From Hirundichthys speculiger (taxonomy: Eukaryota; Chordata; Actinopteri; Beloniformes; Exocoetidae), in NCBI GenBank assembly GCA_018398805.1, contig JAGFBZ010000850.1, positions 868,001 to 932,000 on the forward strand: a DNA stretch of 64,000 bases. Direction: 5' to 3'. Both the position numbers and the translations under genes were made by a program. The notes under the pieces are model-generated. The model was not told where the DNA came from. It did no database searches and worked only from the letters and a program-made list of their open reading frames with translations. This document shows, piece after piece, positions 24,901 through 37,700 of this stretch; position 1 is the first letter of the stretch, and every line of letters begins with the position of its first letter.

Positions 24901-27900
24901 GACATAATTGAATGCAGGCTTTTTGATAATTGGCTCTAACATCCTAATCTGTTATGAATGTTGTATGCCTAATGGAGCAAAAAACTAATGGACAATAATA
25001 TTTTCCAGTAAATATGGATATGAAAGGAGATGTGTATTTAGTCACATTAGATTGGGCATATTAGGATAAAACAACTATCTGCAATTTCGCTGTGTACTGG
25101 TGTTTGAACAGAGGCACGCCAAAAAGCTTGTGTTTTCTGAGTAATAAGAAAGCATTTAATAACCCTTTTTAACTGGACAATTTCCTCCAATTTAAATCAG
25201 TCAGAGATGTAATCTGATTGAAATACCTTAGCCATTTAACCCAGTTTCAGTTGGTTGAGAAGAAGTATTTTTTTTTCGTAACGTCACCCTGCAATGTAAT
25301 GTCAGCAAACTGAGAATTCTTTTTTTTAATTTAATAGTAAAAAAGAAAAACAAACAAACAAAAATGTTTGTAGGCATATGTGTGGTGTAAATTGTAACTG
25401 CATCTGAACTTAAAGTGTAATATAATGTTTAACCTGTACAATGTCAGAAGATAACATGCTGAAACCACAGATTTGTTGTTTAACATTTAACTGTTTTGTA
25501 ATTGATAGAAGTGTGTTTGTGTTAAATCTTGGATCATCTTGGAAGTTACTAAAACAATTCAATAAACAGAAAGAAAAACATACTTTTGAAATGTATTGTT
25601 ACTAAAGTATAAAGTAGCATTAAAGGGCAAAACTCCAATAGGGTTTAGCATATCAGTATGGAGCCCCGTTTGGGTCATAATTCAATGAATAAATGAGTCT
25701 ATTATTATGAAGTACAGGCGTTTATTATTATGAAATATTTCCTAATATTATGAAATGCATGTTTATTATTATGAAATATTTCCCATTATTATGATAATGG
25801 TTTCGTTTTTCAGAAGAATGGGCTTTTACATAATAATGGCTTTGTTTTTCATAAGAATGATTTGTGTGTCAATCACAGCAGAGAGGGCGGAGCTATTTAT
25901 GTGATTGGCTGCTCTTTCATTCAGGCATAAGCAACAGAACAGTGAATATCGATAGTGGGCGAGAGGTGCAATGTATATACTCCAGGGCAGTGGGTGGCAG
26001 AATGCACCTCAGTTTACGGTTAAAAGTTGACATGGACTAAGAAACGTCAAGGTTTCCCATAGTTCAGTCCAAGCTGCCATAGCTACAATCAGACTAGGAG
26101 CGCACCTTGATGACGCTACGGCCCGCTGCTAACGGGACCTCACGGCCAAAACTAGTTGTGTTAGAGCATAGAATGGAGAAGGATCAGCCGATGAGCATGC
26201 AGGTCAACCACAGGTCCCGCCCAGTGGCAAAATGTCATTATTATGTAAAAGCTCATTCTTATGAAAAACGAAGCCATTATGTAAAAGCTCATTCTTATGA
26301 AAAAGGAAGAAATTATGTAAAAATTCATTCTTAGATTAAAAAAAAAAAGCCATTCTGAAATAAACTATTATGCATTGAACTAAGATTAAATAGTAATAAA
26401 AATATATTTCATAATAATTACATTGTTTTCATAATTGGAAATATTTCATAATAATACACATATATTTCACAATAATGGGAAATATTTAATAATAATAAAC
26501 ATGTATTTCATAATAATGGGAAACATTCTATAATAATGGATACGTATTTCATAATAATAAACGCCTGTATTTTATAATAATAGACTAATTTATTCATTGA
26601 ATTATGACCCAAACGGGGCTCCATATATCAGAACTTCCTGCGTTGCCTGAATGTAAATTATTTTCCACTAATGTCAGCAATAGAAATATAGTAAATGTGG
26701 GATGAGTTTTACAGGTGTGTTCTGTGTTATCTTAAATATCTGATAACTTGGTGCCAAGAAGATAATCACTAACTTGCACGATGAGCTCATGGCTGGCAGG
26801 CAGGTGCGTAAACTGTGGAGCGTTGTCATTGATGTCAGAGATCAAAATGCGCACGGTAGCGGTGGCATTGAGACGAGGGTGACCCTGGTCTGTCACCATC
26901 ACCTTCAGATTGTGCTGACCCTGTTGCTCCCGGTCCAACGCTACCCAGCTGAAGATTTCACCTAGGATGGAAAGATAGAGAAAGGTTAGAGCCAACAGAT
27001 GCACGATAAAACAAGGGGGTGGTCTTGTCAGTGCATATGGTCTACCTGTTTTAGCATTGATACGGAAAAATTTCCCATCTGAGAGCAGGATGTATGAAAG
27101 CTGGCTGTTTTTCCCAGAATCTTTATCAATGGCTTTGACTGTTCCAACGAGGCCTTGTGGTAATGAGCCCTCGGACACGGTGAAGTAGTAAACCTCGCTG
27201 CTGAACACTGGGGCATTGTCGTTGACATCGAGCACCAGGACCATCACTGTGGCTGTCGCCGTGGTGTTTGCCAGCGAGGCATCCCTGGATGTGGCCAACA
27301 CTTGAAAACGATACTTTGACTCAGTCTCGTAGTCAAGACTGTGGGAGAGGTACAACCATCCAGTCTTTGGGTGAATACGGAATGGAGCGGGCGGAAATCC
27401 ACTTTCTGTTTCCAAAGAGTAGGTGAGGCCTGAGTTTGATGTGTGAACTCCCCGGGTTCGGTGCGCCCTCACCTGAATGACTCGAGAATCTTTACGAAAG
27501 CCTTCACCGATCTCTACCTGATAGATCAGTGTCTCAAAGGCCAGACTGTCGTCTGCAGCAGTCTGCTCAACGTTAACTGTGAGGGTCAGCGTGGAGCTTA
27601 GGGAAGGCTTTCCTTCATCCTGAGCTATGATTTCCAGACTGTACCTCTCCCGATGACCCACCTGCAAACTCTGATTCAGCATAACCGTGCCAAGGTTGCG
27701 GTCAACAACAAACATCCCATTTCCACTGTTTTTCAGATAATACTGGACCCTGCCATTGACACCACTATCATCGTCATGGGCATGAGCGATGAACAGCACT
27801 GTTCCAGCTAGATTGTTCTGCGACACTGTTATGGTGTCACTACTTTTAGGGAAAATGGGGGCATTGTCATTGATGTCAGCTATGGTGATGTTAACCTGGG

Positions 27901-30900
27901 TGGTGCTGTAAACAGGAGAGGTTGTCAGTGTAGGACTGGAGAACCAGCAAGGCATATGGCTGAGACTCATGGTCCAGAGGTTTGATGTTGCTGATCAGAC
28001 CGGACAGGGGATGAACAGAGAACAAACTCTGAGGGTCTCCAGAAGAGATTCGATAGGAAACTGCTTCCTTGGAGTCTGTAAAGAAAAAGAGTGTTTTAGA
28101 TTTTTCTTCATATAGAATTAATACATATAACTTTTCAGAACTCTTAGAGGTTGTGTCCAGTGAGGCTGATACTTTTACTAATGAAGGTTTAGGTACATCT
28201 CATCCCCTTGTAGAATACAATGCACAACAGTTGTCCCAACAATAAAGGTTATATCCAAAACTTTAACAGCTTAATCTTAAAAAAAGGACTTGTGTTTCAT
28301 GTAACAGCATACTTTATACATAGTAGTAATTTGCAGAAATATCAGCATTAACATAGACAAGTGTTCCCCATTTTTGGTCTTCAAGAACTGCTGCCATGCA
28401 ATATTTTAGATGTTTCTCTGCTCCACCACACTTGATTCAAATGAATGGTCACCATCAGCTTGATGTTAAGTTCTGCATAGGGCTGAACGATTTTGGAAAA
28501 TAATCTAATTGCGATTTTTTTCCTCAAAATTGCGATTGCGATTTAATATGCGATTATTTTTAAGGTCTTCTTCTCATGTATTTTTCAAACACTGTCATAA
28601 TAAACAATATCAGATTTGTTTAAAGTGCAGATTACAACAATAAAGCAAACAAATCTGTGGCTTTACCTCTTCAACATCTAACTTTTCAGGTTTCATGAAA
28701 CATGTGTAACATTTATGTAAACATGTGGACTGCACTTCTTAAACACTGTCTGAGATTGACAGGACAGTGTATAAATAAATAAATAAAATATACAGATATA
28801 AAAAAAATAAAGCTTACTGATCTCCAGTCAGTAACATCACACAGGAAAATAAAGAACAAATATCTGCTCTAACCAATTGGACATTTTCAAAAAAAAAAAC
28901 TTTTTGAACACTAATAGAAATATTATATTTACTCAGTAACAGCAGCACACAACATACTGAAGTGCAAAATGAGTATGGCACTGTTAGCCAGAAAGATTCT
29001 TCTGTATAGAGCTCAGGAGCTCACAGATTTTTTGCAAGGAAAAGGGGGGGGGAGCTCGAGTTGTCTCGCGCGGCGGGCGGGCTGTTTGTGGCTGTGCACT
29101 GTGCCCGACAGAGAGAGAGAGAAGCGCGGTTCGCGAGGCGGCCTAAACCCAGCGGTTTGAGTGCGCTTGAGTCTCTAAATCACCAGAAAAAGTCGCTAGA
29201 TTTGTCGCTAGTCGCTTTCTACAAATTAAGTCGCTAAAGGGGACTGGAAAGTCGCTAAGTTGACAACACTGCTTGCCCTGTTTGCTCTGCTCAGCTCGGC
29301 TGGGCTCACTCGCAAGTCACGTGACGTCGCCAGATCACGTGACAGTAATATCGCGGCCTTTGCGGTTAGAAAATCTCGTTTTATGATATCGCGAGATTAT
29401 CGCAAATGCAATTAATCGTTCAGCCCTAGTTCTGCACAAGTCTGTTAAAGAACCATTCATTTGAATCAGGTGTGTTCGAGCAGGGAAACATCTAAAACAT
29501 GCAGGGTAAGCAGGGTAAATGGGAAAAAATGAACACAGTTACTGTCCATCTATGAATTCCTCTGAAATATTGTTTCCCAGATGGCATTTTAAACACAATA
29601 TGCCTTGCATATAGTTTTCAGTTAGTGCTATGTGACAAAATGAAAAAAAAGCAATACAGTGAAAGTTTTTTAATCACAGAAGGTTAAGAGCAGTGACACA
29701 ATTTAAAGGACATGGACAGCACACACACACTCACGCACACACACGTATCCACACACATTAGGTAATTACAGTGCATCCCATTAATCTCCTCCAAGTGTTT
29801 GTCCCACTTCAACACCAACTACATACCACAAGCAAAGAGCTTAATGGCCCAAGACTCCTGTTGTTCAGCTTTAAACTGAGAAGTTAATCTTTTAATTGAT
29901 TAAACAGCCTTAAATGACTGTCTAGTGTGGCAGAGTGCTGGTAGAAAGCACATAGATATTTTGTTGTAACAAGACAACAATGAGGAGATAGTCCCTAAAA
30001 ACTGAGGGAGCAGAGGAATACTCCACAAACAGGATATAAGAGGATATATTCTGTGGGTTTTTGTGTGTTAGACTGAATGATTTATGAAACACTACATACT
30101 AAAAATTCGGTGGCAGTGATTATAACTGTCTCCACATGTCATTTGAGGATGTTTTAAACAAAATAACTTAGTTTTCTGTTTGGCTCTCAATAGCTGCCGG
30201 GTTGCTGTTGCTCAGAAAGTGGTAGACTTTCATTTGGAAGGTTAGTGGTTCAACTTTTAATATCTCAAGTATAGTCTCTTGGGTAATACAAAAATTTAAC
30301 TTTTTCTTCAATTGGAAGTTACTTTGGAATAAACAAAGTATCTGCTAAAATGAATATATTCTATAAGAAGCAGGATGGTTTTGTTTTAATGCATAAATAT
30401 TAGGAATATGTTTCTTAATTAGTACTGTAGTGTGTTGTCTAATAATGTCCTTACACTTAACAGTTTTACAAGACATTTCACAGGTCACAGACAAAATTCA
30501 ACAGTTGGAAGAAAATCATGAAGGTCTTGTTTGAGCTGTGCTCCCCTGGTCTTAGACATTAGGTGTAAAGAGATAATCTTTTCTGTGTCTTGGTGATGGG
30601 ACAAAATTCAAACATGTTTAATATTATCACAGGTCTTCAGTCTTGTCTCACGCAAACTGTGTTTTCTATGACATAATTAGTGTTGACAGCCAATAGGAAC
30701 ATTGTTTGTTAGTTGTAGTTATCTAGTGACAAAGCAAGATCCCCAATTGTTATTACATCTTTACAAATTAACCCTCTGACTTATAGTCCTTAAATGTGAA
30801 CATGTGTCAATCTTTAGGCTTTTAAAAACCTTTCTAAAGCTTTTGCAAAGTCATCTAGTGTATGGTTGGCATAAGGATGCATCAGTCCATCTTCCATTAT

Positions 30901-31703
30901 CATACATTTAAACACCTAAAAACCTATTTAATATATTTCAGCCTGTACTGGTTACATTTTTGTATTGCTGTTGTGCTTCTGTTGGTTACAAATAACCTTG
31001 TTTCTGTTGAATCCTCCATCTGGGAGAACTTTAAAATGAAAATGTCCATGTTAAAGTTCAGTAACTTTACCAATCCATGTATCATTCATTCTTTCCATTT
31101 TTCAATTGTCAATCAAAAAAAGAAAAAAAATTAAAAAGTGACATTTTATTACGTTTTTCGTTTTTCAATCTAACACAAAAAAAAAAAGAAAAGAAAAAAA
31201 TGCCGGATTTTTTTATATTTCAATTTTAGACTTGGATCAAAAATACGATGTAAAAAAACGGGCCACAGAACTGAATTTGTTTTATAATCGATGACTGGAC
31301 TTTCTGTTGCCGTTACACATCTGTGCCACTAGATGGAGCCGTACTAAAGTAACCAGTAAGAGAACAGCAGGACAGTGAACACATGGAGCAGATCTGATGT
31401 AACATGGAGGAATGACACGAAAAGTTTTGTTGCAGTCCAGAATTTTTTTTTTTAGACAGAATTGTTAATATTGCTACCTGAGTTGCTACCTGAACTGTAA
31501 AGTACACAGATTTTCACCGTTCTCCATGTCTGTTTTAGCTTTTACATGTTTACCTGCCAATTATTTTCCGGTTCGCAGTAGCCAGTAACAGACTTTTCAA
31601 AACAAAAGCATGTGAGCAACATGCGTTAACACGTGATAAAATAAATGTCGGCATTAATGAATTAATGAGTTAATGCAATAATAACGCGTTAACTTACCCA
31701 GCC

Positions 31704-31766
<63 letters not shown>

Positions 31767-34700
31767 TGCTGTCAAGGATCAACAGAGATGAAACAAAGTA
31801 GGCAGAAAGGCAACTGCTCTACATGCTGTAAAGTTAGTGTAATTCTGTGTAGTTGGTGTAATTTTACCAATAACCTCCAGCTTCTGTTTAAGAGTTGATC
31901 ATGAGGATTTCTGCAGACACACACTTACCTGTTGGCTTGATGGCCTCCACTGTTCCCACAGATGTCCCCACTGGTGCATCTTCAGGTAGCGTAAAAGTGT
32001 AGCGTGACCTCTGGAACATGGCTGGAGCTTGAGCACTTTGTAAAACATTGACGGTGACCACCGCTGGTCTGTCTGAGGTTAATCCCTCTCCGTCCCGTGC
32101 TGTTATGAAGAGTTTCACACTGGCTGCACCCAGGTGGCTCAGAGATGACTTCAGGAAGAGCATTCCTGCAGACATCAGTCCAAATTAGACTTGCTTCAAA
32201 CTGACAGAGATTAGTCTAAAAATAACTGAAGTTTTTTCTTTATTTAACTTCAACCTGTCAACTTTTCTTTCTTTTTACCTCCCGTTAATTAATAGCTTGT
32301 ACATCCACCTTTAGTAGCAAAAACCTGATGTGTTTTCTCTTTGATATCATCGGTCTCTTCAATCATCTTGGAGGAGTTCTGTCCCCTTAGTTTTGTAATG
32401 TTGCATGACTTTGTTGAAGTTTTCAAACATTTGTTTATACGCAGGGGTTCATTGTCAGCTGAATAACAGCCTGATTCCAAGGTCTTGTGGCTGCACAAAG
32501 CCTAAATTATCGCCGTGCTTTACAGTTAATATGTGTTTTAGCTGAAATGTGTGTTGATGCCAAGAATCTCCACTTTGATCTCATCTGTTTACCTGACACT
32601 GTTCCAGAAGCCTTGTGGTTAATTTATCAAATTTAACCTATGCTGCCATGTTCTTTTTAGAGAGAAGAGGAAAGGCTTCCCAGATTGATGGGAGTGTTAT
32701 TCAATTATTTTAAATTATTTAGAATTTAATACATTTTCTTTGGAGCAATTGCTTCTTTAAGTTCATCGCTGATGTCCTTCCTCCACAGCGCTGCATTAGC
32801 ACTCCAGACTAAGCAAAACACCAGAACAACTTTTATAGAGGTGCTTACATTCACTGATGATCAGTTACACAGCTGCATTAGATCAGCAACACCTGGCTGC
32901 TACTTTCCCTCTCATTTCCCATGGAAGCAGTAATTGTGTTTTATATACACATTGTAATATGTTGTGTTGTTGTTCATCTAAGATTGTACTTATCCAATTT
33001 TAAGACCCAGTAAGGACCAGATTATTTCTCATTATCTCCTTATACATTAGAATTAAAGAGATGTTCTTTGTTTTTCACATGACAGTATTTAGTTTGGAAG
33101 AAATTATTCATTTGAAAGAATATAGAGAATATGAAATACATAGCACAATGTGATACTATACTCTATTTTTATTCAATGAACATATCTTAATGTACTTTAG
33201 TTTTCCCTCATGGGCTTTGCACAAATCCTCTCCTCCTCTCAGCCACAGGAGAATATAAAGCTTTTGGATTTTCTGCCTGACTCCTGCTGAGCGGTGACAT
33301 TAACAATTGTTTCATGGGGATTTACACAAATTGACTTGCTGTTTATCCCTGAATACGAGGGGAGCCATTCACACAAGTTACTTAGAAACTAGCGAGTGGA
33401 TTGATGTGACAAATTAAGCTTGAGAAGAGATTCAAACAGCCTGAAACACTGTCCGGTACCGGAAAGAAAACTGAAATACAACTTCCCTCTCAAATTGTGC
33501 TTACAACCTTACATCATGGACAATTACACAAACTGTACCTACATTTTTTTAAATGCCCCCACCTGTCTGTGCATCCAGTCCAAACAAACTGGAGATGTCT
33601 CCAGGAAGAATATTGTAGGTGACCTGTCCAAACCTCCTGAGTCTCGATCAGTAGCAACCACGTTGATGATTTCTGTGCCCGGCGGTGTGTGGCTGCTGAT
33701 GCTCACGGTGTACTGCTGAGGACTGAACACTGGACTGTTATCATTCAAGTCTTCTATCTCAATGTGAACGTACGTTTGAGCACTCAGTCCTCCCTGAAAA
33801 TGAAAAGATTAACATTTTATCAAGAACTAAAGTGAAGAGACAACATTTCAACCTGATTATCTTGTGATTATAGTATAGACGTTAAAAAACAATCCGCTCA
33901 CGGGATCTTCAGCTTTGATCAGAATATCATGGACAGTCTGTCCCATGTCTCGATCAATATCCTGTGAGATGCAAAGGTCTCCTGTATGTGGTTGGATTTG
34001 GAAGAGAGGGTGTTTGTCCTGTCTGTCAAAGCCATCGGACAGAGAATAGAGAAGTGCAGCAAACTCTGGGCTATCTGCATCTGTGGCTACAACCTAAAAC
34101 AAACACACAATGCAGGCAGGAAGATGAGAAGGGCAACAGTCAAAAAGTTCAGTTGATGAGCATCTCATTTCTGTGCTTTTATGTGGAAATTCAGATGGTA
34201 AAATGTTGTAAAAATACAATAACAGAACTAAGTACAAAGGTTTTTTTCAAGAAAACATACAAACATGATTTATTGTATTGCTGAGAAACTGATTTTGTAC
34301 TTCTGGTCTGGTCAACAAATGAATATCACTTAAATAAATTTGAGTCCAATAAGTAAAATAATTTGAAGAAATGTTTTGCATGGCAGAGAAAGGTGGTTGA
34401 AATCAGGCTCTGTTCATCACAATACATCATCATGTTCTCCTTTCTGTTCTTTTTGTTATGTTTGGGTTTTGTTCTGCAGGTATATTTGAATGTTTAATAC
34501 TTACTATCAAACTCACAAACTAACAAACTCTCACAAACTCTCTTCAATTTATAGTTTCTTTTTGGTGAGTGAGTGGCATCTTGTACATGCATTCAAAGAC
34601 CAGACGACATGACCCGCACGGTACAAGAGATTCCTTCCTGCTGATTACTATAGCATAGCTGTTATACAGATAGGCTAAAAAATATTACACCACTGGCACA

Positions 34701-37700
34701 GTTGTAATTTCCCTGTTATCCATGCTATTTCCATATTTTTTTTTTTTTTATTGTTTATTCACCTTTCTATTAAATAATATTTTAGCCAGCCCTGTGATGG
34801 ACTGGTGACCTGTGCCAGCGGTGTACCCCTGTCTTTCGCCCGAAGAGAGCTGGGATAGACTCCAGCAGATCCCTGTGACCCTAGATAGGACTAAACAGCT
34901 ATGGATAATGGTTGGATGGATGAATATCTTAAGAAATGTAATACAGTAAATATGGGCCCCAAGTGCAGGTAATGACATCCAACCTGAAGTTCTTTAATAA
35001 GTGAGAATCCTCTTTTTTCAATTGAAATGAACAGATGTGCATTACTCCTTGGTTATTTCTGCATCTATTTTGAAGGGGAAAATAGTCTAAAATTAAATTT
35101 GAAAGTTGCTTTAGTGAACCCACAACATGGAGTCAAAGTCAAAGTCCCTTCATAATAGTCTAGGACTAATTGATGTCATTATCCATGTTCACAACAAAGC
35201 AGATACAGAGGGTTCACAGCTAGGAGCTAACTAAGTCTTTCAACTGAAGAAGCTAAGATCCACCTGAACCTGAATGTAAGTAAAGAGGCTTGGCGTAGTT
35301 CATCAAGCTGTACACAAGTGGAGGTAGTGTGACTGCATGTATGTACAAGGTTTACTCATGACATGACAGAAGGAGGAAGCAGCTGGATGAACTGTGCAGT
35401 GTCTGGGGATTTCCTGTCTGCTCAGATTCAGACAGATGCTTCCTCCTTGTTTCAGCACCTGTCAGTCTTCGGTTAGACAAATCAGTTTGGTACTCTTCCT
35501 AGAAGCAGGTGCTTGGCAAGATGACTCCAAAGGCACAGCTAAGAATCCTCGCTGAGGTACAGAAGAGGCCAGGAGTAACATTTAAAGGCTTGAAAACATC
35601 ACTGGAGCTGCCAAACAGCTCTGTTCACAAGTCTGTCAAATCCAAGATCCAAGATCTTAACCCCACAGAGATGCTGTGGAATGACCTCAAGAGAGCCGCT
35701 CACACCAGACATCCTACAAATGTTTCTGAAGTAAGAGGAAATGGTCAAAAATCCCTTCTGATTGTTGTGCAGGTGTGACGCTGCCGAAAGTGCTGCTTTG
35801 AAGTCACTGCTGCAGAAGGAAGTCGAGCCAGCTTTGAACTTACTTTTTCTGCAAGCACTATTACTGTTTAATGGGTATACTCAATAAATACACATAAAAT
35901 TATCAGTGTTTGTGTGTTTTCAGCTTATGCACATTGTGTTGTCTGTTATTGTGACTTAGATTAAGAGCAGATTATTAATTAATGGAAAACTAAAGCAGAA
36001 ATCTAGTTTATTCGTCAAGCATTTTATTTTTGTTGCACTAACTCCTTCTACTATCCAATGCCCTGGTACCATTCATTTTTTTCCTTAGCCTGTGAAAATA
36101 ATTAAACAAAAAAAGTCCATCTTTTTCCCACGTTTTCATGCACAAATATCAAATAATCCCTTGTAACTGCATAAACTGTTAAACATTTTATTACACTGTA
36201 GTAACTGTCAAGTTTCAGATTCAGCCTTTGTGGTCGCTGTGAATCATAAACTAATTTTGCTCCATCAGAGAAGGTCAATCTCATAAAAGCATAAAAAAGA
36301 AAAAATCCCCACAACCAAAGGACAAGGACTATTGACACAGCGGAGAACAAAAGACAAACGTCAAAGTAAAAACCCGCCTAAGATCGGGCAGTTTCTTTCT
36401 TTCATGTCTGGCTGTGCACATGACAAGAGGAACACTTCATAGATAGAGCGCCCACTTTCCAGTCGTAAAGATATCACCTCAGAATAAACGAACTCTTATC
36501 AAAGGAAGTTTTAGAGAGGTGGGTAAAGTCTGACTAGATATGTAATTTAGCACATTTATCAAGCTCGAAACTACATTTCTGTCTGGAAATGCACTACACG
36601 TCTCAGCTATTTGACCAAACACATATCTGTAAAAATAAAACAACTTCAAGATGACTTTGTCGTCACTCTTAATCCTGTTATCACTTTAACCTCTGATTCT
36701 TACACATCGGCATTTATTTTGGCTGCTGTCTTACTTAATCTGAAACTACGGGGCCTTTGTTCTGATGAAAACTAACTCATGCTTCAAGATCAGCCTGAAT
36801 CACTAATGAAACTTGCCCAGCGTCACTTATTGTAACAGAAAATGCTCTGTTAAATAAGGCTTCTTTTGTAATGGGCTAACACTAGTGCCAGTCTGCAGGA
36901 GAGTGGCACCAAGCATCACATCTGTCACATCTGTCCATCACTGACGCCTTTGTGCAGATGGACTGAGGGGCAACTTTGCCAGATGAGATATTAAACACGC
37001 ACAGCAAGTCAGAGAGCAGTTGGATGTCCACAGTGAAGACTTCTTTGGCTTTTGCATTTTCATTTGGTCTAAATCTGAGTCACTTTCTTCAAAACTGCTA
37101 GAGAGATCACTTAACAGGGCCTCGCAAAGGACTGAATTCTCTCCAAGAGCCACTTAAATCAGACAAAAGAGTTTTTCATGTTTGAATACAAGTTTCAATT
37201 TCATTTTAAAGAATATCTGTTTATGTTTAGGAAGTGTCTTCTAGCTCTCACGATCTCCTGCCCCTACTATCAGCAAAAACCAGCCTCAGTAACTTTAACT
37301 GCCATCTTGGTTGTCTCTTGTGACAACTGCACATCACTTTACGGCATTGTGTCAAAAATCAACAATGATGAAACCAGCTCACAGAGCTACAGTGAACATT
37401 ACAGCAGAGGCAACTAAGAGATTAATGACTTAAGAAGAAATGACAGACCAACCGAAAAAGACACAGAGCAAGACTGGAACTCTTGACAGGGTCATAAATG
37501 CCACTTAACCTCCAAGCCTTCAGGAGGATCCGCAGAGCTGCTTTATGCTGTTTTATGGTTTAATAAATATTCCAGATTTGATGTTAATCAAGGAAACTAC
37601 CCTTCAGTTTAACTTTCCCCCTATTCTGATAAACATATGAAGATTCATCCTGTGAAAGACTCTGACTTTGCGGCGCAAAGTTTTACAGTGTGAATTTACA

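Larger units (their letters stand above)
16190..26773. other. Largest dchs2 intron (10.6 kb) with provirus and fold-back element
   Basis: Holds a CCAT microsatellite, the endogenous retrovirus and the fold-back element listed separately. The remaining single-copy stretches (16,400-17,130; 24,800-25,650) show no exon or recognised repeat. Confidence 0.6.
28076..31928. other. dchs2 intron rich in DNA-transposon debris
   Basis: Apart from the nested hAT elements (28,365-29,520) and the element end plus AT repeat near 31,650-31,764, the sequence (29,520-31,300) is AT-rich with a short CA run at about 29,723-29,746 and no exon. Confidence 0.5.

Noticed and set aside
26107..26334. ORF with repeated YVKAHSYEK peptides
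   Set aside because: Produced by the tandem ATGTAAAAGCTCATTCTTATG-type repeats of the fold-back element; no start context or homologue.
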